Below are positions 1 through 7,983 of a stretch of 64,000 bases of DNA, piece after piece; the first letter of the stretch is position 1, and each line of letters opens with the position of its first letter. Origin of the DNA: Pseudomonadota bacterium (lineage in GTDB: Bacteria > Desulfobacterota > Desulfarculia > Desulfarculales > Desulfarculaceae); the NCBI GenBank assembly GCA_018896025.1, contig JAHIND010000036.1, positions 1-64,000 of the forward strand. The letters are read 5' to 3'. Position numbers and translations under genes: made by a program. The notes beneath the pieces are model-generated. The model had not been told where the DNA came from and ran no database searches. It saw nothing but the letters and a program-made list of their open reading frames with translations.

Positions 1-138
1 ATCTCCACTGGACCCCTCGAGGGGACCAACAACAAGATCAAAACCATGAAACGGCAAGCATATGGCTTCAGGGACATGGACTTCTTCAAACTCAAGATAA
101 AAGCCATCCATCAAACTCGGTACGCTTTAGTCGGATGA
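1..138 (+). mobile_element. ISL3-family transposase, C-terminal fragment (cut by window edge)
   Basis: The first 45 codons are open in frame 1 and end at TGA 136-138. They contain the segment GPLEGTNNKIKTMKRQAYGF followed by an FRDMDFFKLKI-like stretch. This is the conserved C-terminal end of DDE transposases of the ISL3 (IS204/IS1001/IS1096/IS1165) family, where the Glu of PLEGTNN lies in the catalytic DDE region. Only the tail is visible, so I cannot tell whether the element is intact to the left. No clear terminal inverted repeat is recognisable after the stop. The liv genes start about 110 bp further on, so the element marks the left border of this cluster. Confidence 0.8.
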
Positions 139-154
139 ACCCAAATTCATAGAT

Positions 155-226
155 AAGCCGGTGGTGGAACGCTGCCGAAGGATGTTGGAGCTGGCCGAGC
201 TGACCACGGCGGGGCAAACCCAATAA
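155..226 (+). pseudogene. Possible C-terminal coding remnant after the transposase
   Basis: An open frame runs in from upstream and gives KPVVERCRRMLELAELTTAGQ and a TAA at 224-226. Its codons mostly end in G or C, like real genes here. It may be the 3' end of a gene interrupted by the insertion element, or chance. It is too short to assign to a family. Confidence 0.2.
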
Positions 227-247
227 CTCCTTAAAGGAGATTAGGCG

Positions 248-991
248 TTGGCAATCTTAGAGTTGACGGATTTGCAAAAATCATTCGGGGGCGTCGAGGC
301 TCTCAACTATATAAATATGCGAATTGAAGATGGCGAACACTGTTCGGTTATCGGCCCCAACGGAGCCGGGAAAACAACCTTGTTCAACGCGATATCAGGA
401 CGATTCCCCGCCTCCAGCGGCAAAATTATTTTCGACGGCAAGGACATCACCCGTCTACCGCCGTACAAAAGAATCAACCGAGGGATGGGACGAACCTTTC
501 AAATCACCAACATCTATCCCAAACTCACCGCCTTTGAAAATATCCAAGCCGCCATCATTAAAAAGGTAAATCGAGGGTTCAGCTTCTTCAAGCCCGTCAG
601 ATTAAACGCTCAAATTCGACAAGAAACTTGCGATATTTTAAAGGAATTGGAACTGGATGAACGAGCCGGCGAAATAGCCGGAAATATGCCATACGGTGAC
701 CAGAGATTACTGGAAGTCGGCATCGCCTTGGCCAACCAGCCGAGGCTGTTGTTGCTGGACGAACCTACCGCCGGAATGTCGCCCGACGAAACAAGAAGCA
801 CCGTGGAATTGATCGAAAAAGTATCCCAAGAGCGCAGGATGACCCTCTTGTTGATCGAACACGACATGGATGTGGTTTTCGCAATCTCCCATCGGATCTT
901 CGTGCTGCATCAAGGCACCTTGATCGCCGAGGGGACGCCCCAAGAGGTCAGCGAAAACAAAGAAGTCATTAGCGCCTATTTCGGAGAATAA
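248..991 (+). CDS. livG: Branched-chain amino acid-type ABC transporter, ATP-binding protein LivG
   Basis: This is a cytoplasmic ATPase that powers a HAAT/liv-type importer; it would pair with LivF on the LivH-LivM permease. The 247 residues match the usual LivG length (about 250). The Walker A motif GPNGAGKTT is at residues 36-44, a LivG-type signature region MPYGDQRLLEVG precedes Walker B LLLLDEPTAGM, and the H-loop follows in LIEHDMDVV. The start is TTG at 248, chosen because AAGGAG lies at 235-240. It is the first gene of liv cluster 1 and is separated from livF by 4 bp. Its codon use is more AT-rich than in downstream genes, like livF and the ferredoxin next to it. The substrate cannot be read from the ATPase; liv-type systems also carry aromatic acids, amides and other carboxylates. 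Confidence 0.93.
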   Translation: MAILELTDLQKSFGGVEALNYINMRIEDGEHCSVIGPNGAGKTTLFNAISGRFPASSGKIIFDGKDITRLPPYKRINRGMGRTFQITNIYPKLTAFENIQAAIIKKVNRGFSFFKPVRLNAQIRQETCDILKELELDERAGEIAGNMPYGDQRLLEVGIALANQPRLLLLDEPTAGMSPDETRSTVELIEKVSQERRMTLLLIEHDMDVVFAISHRIFVLHQGTLIAEGTPQEVSENKEVISAYFGE

Positions 992-995
992 ACTC

Positions 996-1730
996 ATGCT
1001 TCTGGAACTGAAAGATGTGCACACCTATTACGCATTGAGCCATATTTTGTTCGGCATAAGTTTTGGAGTCGAAAGAGGCAGTTTGGTGTGCGTGTTGGGG
1101 CGCAATGGGGCCGGGAAAACCACCACCATGCGCAGCATCATCGGCCTTACCAAGCCAAGCCAGGGATCGGTGCTGTTCAAGGGAAACAACATCGCCGGGC
1201 TTGCCCCCTACCAGATCGCCCAGCGGGGGGTCGGTTTCGTCCCGGAAGACCGGCTTATGTTCCACGATTTGACCGTCAAGGAAAATCTGGAAATCGGGGC
1301 CAGGATTCTCAAGAAAAAACCGGGAGTTAATATCCTGTGGGATCTGGACAGGATATGGGAGGCCTTCCCGAAGCTTGAACAACTCAAACACCGCAAAAGC
1401 GGCTATCTCAGCGGCGGAGAGCAGCAGATGCTCACCATCGCCAGGACGCTGATGGGCAACCCCGACCTGTTGCTGTTGGACGAACCATGCGAGGGTTTGG
1501 CGCCATTGATCGTTAAAATGCTTGGCGAGTTGATCGTCAAAATATCGAAAACCGGCAGCACCATCCTGTTAGCCGAGCAGAACATTAAATTCGCCTTAGA
1601 TATCGCCGAGAAAGGCTTCATTATCGAAAAAGGCGTCATCATGTATCAGGGAACCGCTCAAGAACTAAAAGACAACGAGGAAGTAAGGAACAAGTTCCTT
1701 GGTGTGGGAATCAGCAAGAAAGGTGACTGA
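996..1730 (+). CDS. livF: Branched-chain amino acid-type ABC transporter, ATP-binding protein LivF
   Basis: This is the second cytoplasmic ATPase of liv cluster 1, expected to form a heterodimer with LivG. Visible motifs are Walker A GRNGAGKTT near residue 36, the signature LSGGEQQML near residue 138, Walker B LLLLDEPCEGLAP, and the LLAEQNIKFAL switch region typical of LivF. The length of 244 residues is normal. ATG at 996 lies 4 bp after the livG stop. The following ferredoxin gene starts 4 bp after its stop, so all three are almost certainly co-transcribed. The Cys in DEPCEGL replaces the more usual Thr (compare DEPTEGL in the second LivF of this window) and is not expected to abolish activity. 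Confidence 0.93.
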   Translation: MLLELKDVHTYYALSHILFGISFGVERGSLVCVLGRNGAGKTTTMRSIIGLTKPSQGSVLFKGNNIAGLAPYQIAQRGVGFVPEDRLMFHDLTVKENLEIGARILKKKPGVNILWDLDRIWEAFPKLEQLKHRKSGYLSGGEQQMLTIARTLMGNPDLLLLDEPCEGLAPLIVKMLGELIVKISKTGSTILLAEQNIKFALDIAEKGFIIEKGVIMYQGTAQELKDNEEVRNKFLGVGISKKGD

Positions 1731-1734
1731 GGCA

Positions 1735-1947
1735 ATGGGACACTTCATCGCAGTAGACATTATTGAGGATCGTTGCATAGGCATAGATGAGTGTGGAGCT
1801 TGCATAAGAGTATGTCCAGTTAACATATTCGAAGGGAAGCATGGCTTTCCCCAAATAATATCCAAAAACGAAGACGAATGCATACTTTGCGACCAGTGTC
1901 TGCAAGAGTGCGCCAAGGGCGCAATAACGATAACCAAAAAATATTAA
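1735..1947 (+). CDS. Small 2x[4Fe-4S] ferredoxin inside the liv operon
   Basis: This 70-residue soluble electron carrier has two four-cysteine cluster motifs. The second is canonical in spacing, C49-x2-C52-x2-C55-x3-C59, but is followed by Ala rather than Pro. The first is C14-x5-C20-x2-C23-x3-C27-Pro, with three extra residues between the first two cysteines compared with the usual CxxCxxCxxxCP. The start ATG 1735 is 4 bp after the livF stop; an upstream GTG at 1699 would overlap livF and lacks a ribosome site. Ferredoxins are not standard liv operon members, so it may serve an enzyme acting on the imported substrate. A structured leader and livK follow. Confidence 0.85.
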   Translation: MGHFIAVDIIEDRCIGIDECGACIRVCPVNIFEGKHGFPQIISKNEDECILCDQCLQECAKGAITITKKY

Positions 1948-1958
1948 TAGGTTATTAC

Positions 1959-2041
1959 ACCCTGAATTAGCATCACATATTTTCGGTACTACGGATTTTC
2001 ATAATCCGTTTCGTGGGGCATTAAGTTGTCTAGTTCAGGGT
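1959..2041 (+). promoter_or_regulatory. Nested inverted repeat (structured leader or miniature element) upstream of livK
   Basis: ACCCTGAATTAG at 1959-1970 pairs with CTAGTTCAGGGT at 2030-2041, a 12-bp stem with one G-U pair. Inside it ACGGATT at 1991-1997 pairs perfectly with AATCCGT at 2003-2009 around a 5-nt loop. The structure sits between the ferredoxin stop and livK, whose ATG is at 2100. It could be an RNA leader tuning livK expression, or a miniature inverted-repeat element. I see no flanking target duplication and it matches no riboswitch class known to me. Confidence 0.5.
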
Positions 2042-2099
2042 CAATCAAACTGGAAACTTGGCAGAGTGACAAAAACTTTATTTTGGGAGGGATGAGGCT

Positions 2100-3353
2100 A
2101 TGAAACTCAAAAAACTAATCCATGTCTTGATGATTGCGCTGCTCATGGGAGCATTCGCAATACCGGCCATGTCCGGTCCGGCCGTGGCGTCCGATGAAAT
2201 TAAAATCGGCACCCTGTTTGTCATGACCGGCAAACTCGGCGGTTACGGCAAGAGCGGCTGGCAGGCCGTACAGTTGGCGGTTGACGAGATCAACGCCAGC
2301 GGCGGCATCATGGGCCGCAAGGTAGTCGCCTTTAACGAGGACACCAAGGCCAAGCCGGAGATCGGCGTTCAGATCACCAAAAAATATATTCTCAAGGAAA
2401 AAGTCGACTTCATCCTGGGCCCCACCGCCAGTTCGGTGGGCTTGGCCGTTTCCGACGTGTGCCGCCAATACAAGAAGATCATGGTTTCCACTCAGTCGGC
2501 CACCGACGTCATGACCGGCCCCCAGTTCCACCGCTATGTGTTCCAGGTGCTCAGCAACGCCCTGCAGCATGCCCGTTCCGGCGCTTCACTGATGGCCGAC
2601 CTGCCCTACAAAAAGTGGATGGGCCTGGGCCCGGACTACAGCTACGGGCACTCCTCTTGGGACAGCTTCCAAAAGAAAATCCAGGAGCTTCGCCCTGACG
2701 TGACGATCGTAGGAGCCCTGTTCCCCAAGCTGATGACCGCGGACTACACTCCTTACATCAACAAGATCATCGAGGCCAAACCAGACGCGGTGTGGTGCCC
2801 TCTGTGGGGCGGCGATGCCGTAACCTTCATCAAGCAGGCCTTACCCTTCGGGGTCTTCGACAAAATCAAATTCGTCTTCCCGGTGGGCGCCTCCATGGAG
2901 GTCCTGGTGCCGGTGGGCAAGGCCATGCCCGAGGACATCTACATGTCCGCCCGCTACTTCTTCACTTCGCCCAACTCCCCCATGAACCGCAAGTTCGTCA
3001 AGGACTACTACGCCAGGTTCAAGGAATACCCCAGCTACATGGCTGAGGAGTCCTACGCGGGCGTGTACTTCCTCAAGGCCGCCGTGGAGAGGGCCGGCAC
3101 CACCGACACCGAGAAGATCATCGACAACATCGAGAAGTTCCCCTTGGCCTGGGAAACCCCCGAAGGCTGGAAGATCATGGGGCCCGGCGATCACCTGGTC
3201 ATCGAAGACGTGGTGTGGGGAAAGACCACCTACAGCGAGAAATACGGCTTCGCTATCTTGAAGAACCTCATCTCCATCCAGGCTGAGGAGATCGGCCGCA
3301 CTCCGGAAGAGATCAAGGCCATCAGGGACAACTACGAGAAGAAAAACAAGTAG
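2100..3353 (+). CDS. livK: ABC transporter periplasmic substrate-binding protein, LivK/peripla_BP_6 type
   Basis: This exported receptor (417 residues) captures the substrate and delivers it to LivHM. The N-terminus has a basic start, a hydrophobic core (IHVLMIALLMGAFAIPAMS) and a likely signal peptidase site near residue 30. The mature part begins EIKIGTLFVMTGKLGGYGK, the family opening that shapes the binding cleft, and contains DFILGPTASSVGLAVSDV. The start ATG has GGGAGGG at 2086-2092. It is encoded between the ferredoxin and livH, with a strong hairpin just after its stop. The ligand is not predictable. The wide range of this family (amino acids, benzoates, amides) leaves it open. Confidence 0.9.
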   Translation: MKLKKLIHVLMIALLMGAFAIPAMSGPAVASDEIKIGTLFVMTGKLGGYGKSGWQAVQLAVDEINASGGIMGRKVVAFNEDTKAKPEIGVQITKKYILKEKVDFILGPTASSVGLAVSDVCRQYKKIMVSTQSATDVMTGPQFHRYVFQVLSNALQHARSGASLMADLPYKKWMGLGPDYSYGHSSWDSFQKKIQELRPDVTIVGALFPKLMTADYTPYINKIIEAKPDAVWCPLWGGDAVTFIKQALPFGVFDKIKFVFPVGASMEVLVPVGKAMPEDIYMSARYFFTSPNSPMNRKFVKDYYARFKEYPSYMAEESYAGVYFLKAAVERAGTTDTEKIIDNIEKFPLAWETPEGWKIMGPGDHLVIEDVVWGKTTYSEKYGFAILKNLISIQAEEIGRTPEEIKAIRDNYEKKNK

Positions 3354-3366
3354 GTTCCGCTGCAAA

Positions 3367-3394
3367 GTGGGCGGCGGCGAAAACCGCCGCCCAC
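3367..3394 (+). terminator. Strong hairpin between livK and livH (probable attenuator)
   Basis: GTGGGCGGCGG at 3367-3377 pairs perfectly with CCGCCGCCCAC at 3384-3394 around a 6-nt loop. No T-run follows, so a full rho-independent terminator is unlikely. Placed just after livK, it would protect livK mRNA or dampen livHM, giving the excess of binding protein over permease that such importers need. A matching hairpin occupies the same place in liv cluster 2 (26136-26165). Confidence 0.65.
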
Positions 3395-3412
3395 TTACCA
3401 GGAGGGTAAAAC

Positions 3413-4309
3413 GTGGGCGACCTGGCTGGCATTACAATCCAAATACTCAATGGCATCACCTTTGCGATGTTCCTTTATCTGATCGCGGCGGGCTTATCCA
3501 TCGTCTTTGGGGTGATCGACATTGTCAACTTTGCGCACGGCTCCTTTTACATGCTCGGTGCGTTCATCGCATACTCGCTGGTCCATCTTCTTAATTTCAA
3601 CGGCGACTTCTACGTGACCCTGATGCTGGCCCCCATCGCGGTGGGCATCGTCGGCATAATTATGGAAGTGTTTTTATTAAGACCGATTTATAAAGCGCCA
3701 CACTTTTTGCAGTTGCTTCTAACTTATGGAGTAGTCCTTATAGTTCAAGACGTGATCATGTTTTTTTGGAGCGGTCACGGTGAATTTGTAAAATCAGTCC
3801 CTCCGCCTAAAATACTCGCCGGATCAATAAACATCTTCGGGCACCCCTTTCCAACCTACTACCTGTTTACGATCATCTGCGGAATCATCTTGGCTACCTT
3901 GATCTGGTGGTTCCTTGAAAAGAGCAAATGGGGAAGCCTGATCAGGGCCGCGGCTTCGCAAAAGGAAATGCTCAACGCGCTGGGCGTCAACGTCAAACTT
4001 CTCTACACCATGGTGTTTGCCCTGGGCGCATTTTTAGGTGGCTTGGGCGGCGTGTTGGCGGCCCCGGTGCGCGCCGCCTACCCCGGCATGGGAATGGAGG
4101 TGATCGTCGAATGCTTCATCGTCGTGGTTTTGGGCGGCCTGGGCAGTGTGCGGGGCGCTTTTGTGGCCGCCTTGATCATCGGTCAGTTGGAAGTATTCGG
4201 CATCGAGTTCCTGGAAGAATTCTCCATGGTGTTCATTTATCTTCTCATGATTGGTGTGCTTCTCTATAAACCCTCAGGATTGTTCGGCAAGAAAGTAGGC
4301 CAATACTGA
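3413..4309 (+). CDS. livH: Branched-chain amino acid-type ABC transporter permease LivH
   Basis: This is an integral inner-membrane permease subunit of 298 residues with about eight hydrophobic segments, partner of LivM. Family landmarks are the N-terminal ITFAMFLYLIAAGLSIVFGV and VNFAHGSFYMLGAF, and the C-terminal EVIVECFIVVVLGGLGSVRGAF, which carries the loop that docks with the ATPases. The start is GTG at 3413 with AGGAGGG at 3400-3406. Its TGA overlaps the livM ATG by one base (TGATG), so the two are translationally coupled. Length and order are typical of liv operons. Confidence 0.93.
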   Translation: MGDLAGITIQILNGITFAMFLYLIAAGLSIVFGVIDIVNFAHGSFYMLGAFIAYSLVHLLNFNGDFYVTLMLAPIAVGIVGIIMEVFLLRPIYKAPHFLQLLLTYGVVLIVQDVIMFFWSGHGEFVKSVPPPKILAGSINIFGHPFPTYYLFTIICGIILATLIWWFLEKSKWGSLIRAAASQKEMLNALGVNVKLLYTMVFALGAFLGGLGGVLAAPVRAAYPGMGMEVIVECFIVVVLGGLGSVRGAFVAALIIGQLEVFGIEFLEEFSMVFIYLLMIGVLLYKPSGLFGKKVGQY

Positions 4310-5325
4310 TGGATACGGCAATGGGCAATTCTAAAACCTTAAAAATATTCGCAGCCGTTATATTCACCATTGCAATCATCATTTTGCCCCACTTCGCCGG
4401 TGAATATTACACAACCCTGGCCATCAAGGTTTACATCATGGCCTTGCTGGCCTGCAGCTTCAACCTGCTCTTGGGCTACACCGGCATCCTGTCCTTTGGA
4501 CAAGCGGCCTACTACGGCATAGGCGCCTACACCTGCGCCCTGGTCCTGAAAGGCGCGGTGCCCAACATATGGCTGGGCCTGTTGGCCGCCATGGTGGCCA
4601 GCGGGATCATCGCCTTTCTATTCGGCTCCCTATGCCTGCGCCTCACCGAAGCGGGCCACACGGTGTATTTCGCCATGCTCACCCTGGCCTTCGGCCAGAT
4701 CGTGTATACGGTCGCCTTCAAGTGGGATAGCGTAACCGGCGGCGACAACGGCATGGCCGGCATCCCCGCGCCCAACATAGACCTGGGCTTTATGACCTTG
4801 CATCTGGAAAACGTGTATCACTTCTATTTCTTCGCCATCGTGATAATCGCCGTGGCCCTGGCCATCCTGTATTTGCTGGTGCACTCATCCTTTGGGGCCA
4901 CCTTGCAGGCCATCAGGGAAAACCACGAGCGCGCCAAGTTCATGGGTCAAAACATCCGCACCTTCCAGGTGATCAGCTTCACCGTGGCCGGCATATTCTG
5001 CGGCCTGGCCGGCGGCATATTCGTGGCCGTAGAAAAATTCGTATCGCCGGAGTTGGTCTACTGGTCCAAATCCGCCGAGATCATCATGGTCTCCATTTTG
5101 GGCGGCATCTACACCTTCGTGGGCCCGTTGGTCGGGGCTGCGGTGATGCTTTTGATCGAAGACTATCTATCTTCCTACACCTCCTACTGGTCGGTCTTCC
5201 TGGGCTCGGTTTTGATAATTTTCGTGCTGTTCATGCCGGACGGAATCGTGGGCCAGTTGCAACAGCTTAAACAGAGGTACAGCAAAACTCGCATCGACAC
5301 TAGCTTGTGCCGCAGCGACGAGTAA
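4309..5325 (+). CDS. livM: Branched-chain amino acid-type ABC transporter permease LivM
   Basis: This second permease subunit of 338 residues is strongly hydrophobic with 8-10 predicted membrane spans. Family landmarks are CSFNLLLGYTGILSFGQAAYYG, of which GYTGILSFGQAA is the core, the VTGGDNGM loop, and GGIYTFVGPLVGA near the C-terminus. It is coupled to livH by a one-base overlap. It is the last liv gene of cluster 1; the frd operon starts 130 bp later on the same strand, so read-through is possible. Confidence 0.93.
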   Translation: MDTAMGNSKTLKIFAAVIFTIAIIILPHFAGEYYTTLAIKVYIMALLACSFNLLLGYTGILSFGQAAYYGIGAYTCALVLKGAVPNIWLGLLAAMVASGIIAFLFGSLCLRLTEAGHTVYFAMLTLAFGQIVYTVAFKWDSVTGGDNGMAGIPAPNIDLGFMTLHLENVYHFYFFAIVIIAVALAILYLLVHSSFGATLQAIRENHERAKFMGQNIRTFQVISFTVAGIFCGLAGGIFVAVEKFVSPELVYWSKSAEIIMVSILGGIYTFVGPLVGAAVMLLIEDYLSSYTSYWSVFLGSVLIIFVLFMPDGIVGQLQQLKQRYSKTRIDTSLCRSDE

Positions 5326-5457
5326 CCCCGGTGTCATGCGTGGCGACTGCCATATAGGCCGCAGTGTCTCATAACCGCCACTCTTGGAGTTCCTGACGCT
5401 ACTGAGGACGTGGATTACCTGACACGGAAAAGCGCTAACGTTGGATCGGAGACATCG

Positions 5458-6120
5458 ATGATTACCGTAAAAACATACAACCTTGAGCACCAGCCCAGCC
5501 GGTTGAGCGCCTATCTTGACTGGCTCCAAATGCTCACCGGGGCCGGGCTGATCCTGTTCATGTGGAGCCACATGGTCCTGGTGGCCAGCGTGAACCTGGG
5601 CGCGGGCGTAATGAACGCCATAGCCTATTTCTTCGAGGCCACCTATATGGCCCAGGTGGGCGGCCCCATTATCGGGGCCACCTTGCTGTTTCACTTCGTC
5701 CTGGCCGCCCGCAAGCTCCCCAACACCTCCCAAGAGCAGGGGGTGATCTGGCGCCACGCCAAGATGCTTCGCCACACCGACACCTGGCTGTGGCTGATTC
5801 AGGCCGTCACCGCCATGTTCATTCTGGTGATGGGCTCCATCCACATCTGGACGGTGCTGACCGATCTGCCCATCACCGCGGCCAAGAGCGCCGCCCGAGT
5901 GCAAGGCGGTTTCTGGGGAGTGTTCTATCTGATCCTGCTGCCTATGGTCGAGTTGCACGTGGGCATCGGCTTTTATCGCATCGCGGTCAAGTGGGGCTTT
6001 ATCAAACGCGCCACCCGCAAAGGCTTCCACCGGTTCGAAAACATCTGGACCGGGGTGTTTATCCTCATCGGCTTGGTAACCATCATTCGTTTGTGGACCC
6101 TGCCCCTCGCGGGTCACTAG
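5458..6120 (+). CDS. frdC: Fumarate reductase / succinate dehydrogenase cytochrome b subunit (Wolinella type, di-haem)
   Basis: This membrane anchor of a quinol:fumarate reductase or menaquinone-linked succinate dehydrogenase has 220 residues and five hydrophobic helices. Four histidines occur where the Wolinella FrdC family binds two haems b: H38 (WSHM), H79 (FHFVL), H129 (SIHIW) and H167 (ELHVG). E60 in FFEATYM lies where the Wolinella quinol-site Glu is found. These matches are from memory of the family, not from an alignment. ATG 5458 was preferred over GTG 5410 because CGGAGA lies 5 bp upstream and the extra residues are not family-like. frdA follows after 12 bp. The C-A-B order is the epsilon/delta-proteobacterial one. 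Confidence 0.9.
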   Translation: MITVKTYNLEHQPSRLSAYLDWLQMLTGAGLILFMWSHMVLVASVNLGAGVMNAIAYFFEATYMAQVGGPIIGATLLFHFVLAARKLPNTSQEQGVIWRHAKMLRHTDTWLWLIQAVTAMFILVMGSIHIWTVLTDLPITAAKSAARVQGGFWGVFYLILLPMVELHVGIGFYRIAVKWGFIKRATRKGFHRFENIWTGVFILIGLVTIIRLWTLPLAGH

Positions 6121-6132
6121 AGAGGACGCCCC

Positions 6133-7983
6133 ATGGAATTCGAAACTTTCTACACTGACCTTCTCTGCGTGGGCGCGGGCCTGGCCGGCGAACGGGCGGC
6201 CATAGAGGTGGCCTCTCAAGGATTCGACACCATCCTGCTGAGCCTGGTGCCTCCCCGGCGCTCCCATTCCTGCGCGGCGGAAGGCGGCATGCAGGCCGCC
6301 ATGGGCAACACCGCCATGAGCGAGGGCGACAGCACGGAACTGCATTTCGAGGACACGGTCAAGGGTTCGGACTGGGGCTGCGACCAGGAGGTGGCCCGCA
6401 TCTTCTGCGACACCGCACCCATCGCCGCGCGTGAGGCGGCCTTCTGGGGGGTGCCCTGGAACCGGGTGGTGGCGGGGAAGACCACCTATTTCCAAGGCGG
6501 CGTTTCCTTTGAAAAAGAAGAAAAGCCCGAGCACCACGGCCTGATCGCCGCGCGCAACTTCGGCGGCACCTCCAAGTGGCGGGCCTGCTACACCGCCGAC
6601 GGCACCGGGCACACCCTGCTCTATGCCATGGACAACAAGGTCCTGGAGTTGGGCATCACCATCCACGACCGGGTGGAAGCAACCAGCCTTATCCACGACG
6701 GTAGCAAGTGCCTGGGCTGCGTGGTGCGCGACCTCAAGACCGGCAAGATGCGGGCCTACCTGGCCAAGGCCACCCTCATCGCCACCGGCGGCTATGGCAG
6801 GCTCTACCCCGAGACCACCAGCAACATCATCAACGAGGGCGGCGGCCACATCATCGCCCTGGACACCGGTCTGGTGCCCTTCGGTAATCCCGAGGCGGTG
6901 CAGTTCCACCCCACCGGCATCGTGCCCACCAACATCCTGGTCACCGAGGGCTGCCGGGGCGAAGGCGGCACCCTGCTGGATGTGGACGAACACCGCTTCA
7001 TGCCCGACTACGAGCCCAAGAAGGCCGAGCTGGCCTCCAGGGACGTGGTGGCCCGCTGGATGACCTATCACATCGCCCAGGGCAAGGGCGTGCCCTCCCC
7101 TTACGGCGACCACGTGTGGCTGGACATCCGCCACCTGGGCGAGGAGGCCATCCGCACCAAGCTGCGCGAGGTCTACGAGCTGTGCCACAACTTCCTGGGC
7201 ATCGACTGCACCAAGCAGCTCATTCCGGTGCGCCCGGCCCAGCACTACTCCATGGGCGGCATGCGCACCAACTCCCACGGCGCGGCCTACGGCTTGGAAA
7301 ATCTCTTCCTGGCCGGCGAATCGGCCTGCTGGGACCTGCACGGCTTCAACCGCCTGGCGGGCAACTCCCTGGCCGAAACCATCGTGGCGGGCCGCCACGT
7401 GGGCATGAAAATGGCCGCTTTCCTGGAAAGCGCTCAGGTGAGCTTCCCCACCCAGCTCGTAAAAGAGGCCGTGGATAAGGACGCGCGGCGTATCAAGGCC
7501 CTGGTGGACGGCTCCAAGGGCCAAGAGGACGTCTACGCCATCCGCACGGCCATGCAGCAGGAGATGATGCAGCGGGTGGGCATCTTCCGCGACGGCGACA
7601 AGCTGCAAAGCGCGGTGGACAACCTGCGGGAGCTTTACGCCCGGGCCCTCAAGATCGGCCTGCGCTCCGACGGGGTGGGGGCCAACCCGGAGCTGGCCCT
7701 GGCGCTAAAAATGCCCGGCATCCTGCGCCTGGCCCTGTGCGTGGCCTACGCCGCGCTCATGCGCACCGAGAGCCGGGGCTCTCACGCCCGCGACGACTAC
7801 CCCGCGCGCAACGACCGCGACTGGCTGGTGCGCACCCTGGCCTATTGGCCGAACATGGAGGCGGATCTGCCCGAGCTCAAATACGAGCCCTCCAGCAAGG
7901 TCATGGACCTGCCGCCCGGCGACCGGGGCTACGGCAAGACCGCGATCATCACCGCCGACGCACCCAAAGAGGACCAGTCATGA
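6133..7983 (+). CDS. frdA: Fumarate reductase / succinate dehydrogenase flavoprotein subunit
   Basis: This catalytic subunit interconverts fumarate and succinate. The 616 residues begin with the FAD dinucleotide motif VGAGLAGERAA. The histidine in SHSCAAEGGMQAA is expected to carry covalent FAD. Substrate-site motifs HPTGIVPTNILVTEGCRGEGG (6907-6969), RPAQHYSMGG and HGFNRLAGNSLAE are present in order, and the C-terminal helical domain contains RTESRGSHAR. Its TGA overlaps the frdB ATG (ATGA), so the two are translationally coupled. Direction in vivo cannot be fixed from sequence; in a sulfate-reducer-like host either succinate oxidation or fumarate respiration is possible. Confidence 0.95.
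   Translation: MEFETFYTDLLCVGAGLAGERAAIEVASQGFDTILLSLVPPRRSHSCAAEGGMQAAMGNTAMSEGDSTELHFEDTVKGSDWGCDQEVARIFCDTAPIAAREAAFWGVPWNRVVAGKTTYFQGGVSFEKEEKPEHHGLIAARNFGGTSKWRACYTADGTGHTLLYAMDNKVLELGITIHDRVEATSLIHDGSKCLGCVVRDLKTGKMRAYLAKATLIATGGYGRLYPETTSNIINEGGGHIIALDTGLVPFGNPEAVQFHPTGIVPTNILVTEGCRGEGGTLLDVDEHRFMPDYEPKKAELASRDVVARWMTYHIAQGKGVPSPYGDHVWLDIRHLGEEAIRTKLREVYELCHNFLGIDCTKQLIPVRPAQHYSMGGMRTNSHGAAYGLENLFLAGESACWDLHGFNRLAGNSLAETIVAGRHVGMKMAAFLESAQVSFPTQLVKEAVDKDARRIKALVDGSKGQEDVYAIRTAMQQEMMQRVGIFRDGDKLQSAVDNLRELYARALKIGLRSDGVGANPELALALKMPGILRLALCVAYAALMRTESRGSHARDDYPARNDRDWLVRTLAYWPNMEADLPELKYEPSSKVMDLPPGDRGYGKTAIITADAPKEDQS

Noticed and set aside
2055..2070. TGGCA-containing string upstream of livK as a sigma-54 promoter
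   Set aside because: The expected GC of the -12 element is not at the right distance.
5167..7608. Very long minus-strand open frame opposite frdC and frdA
   Set aside because: It is the antisense shadow of GC-rich genes: low-complexity Gly/Ala/His/Gln composition, no motif, and it runs across three genuine genes with strong family matches.
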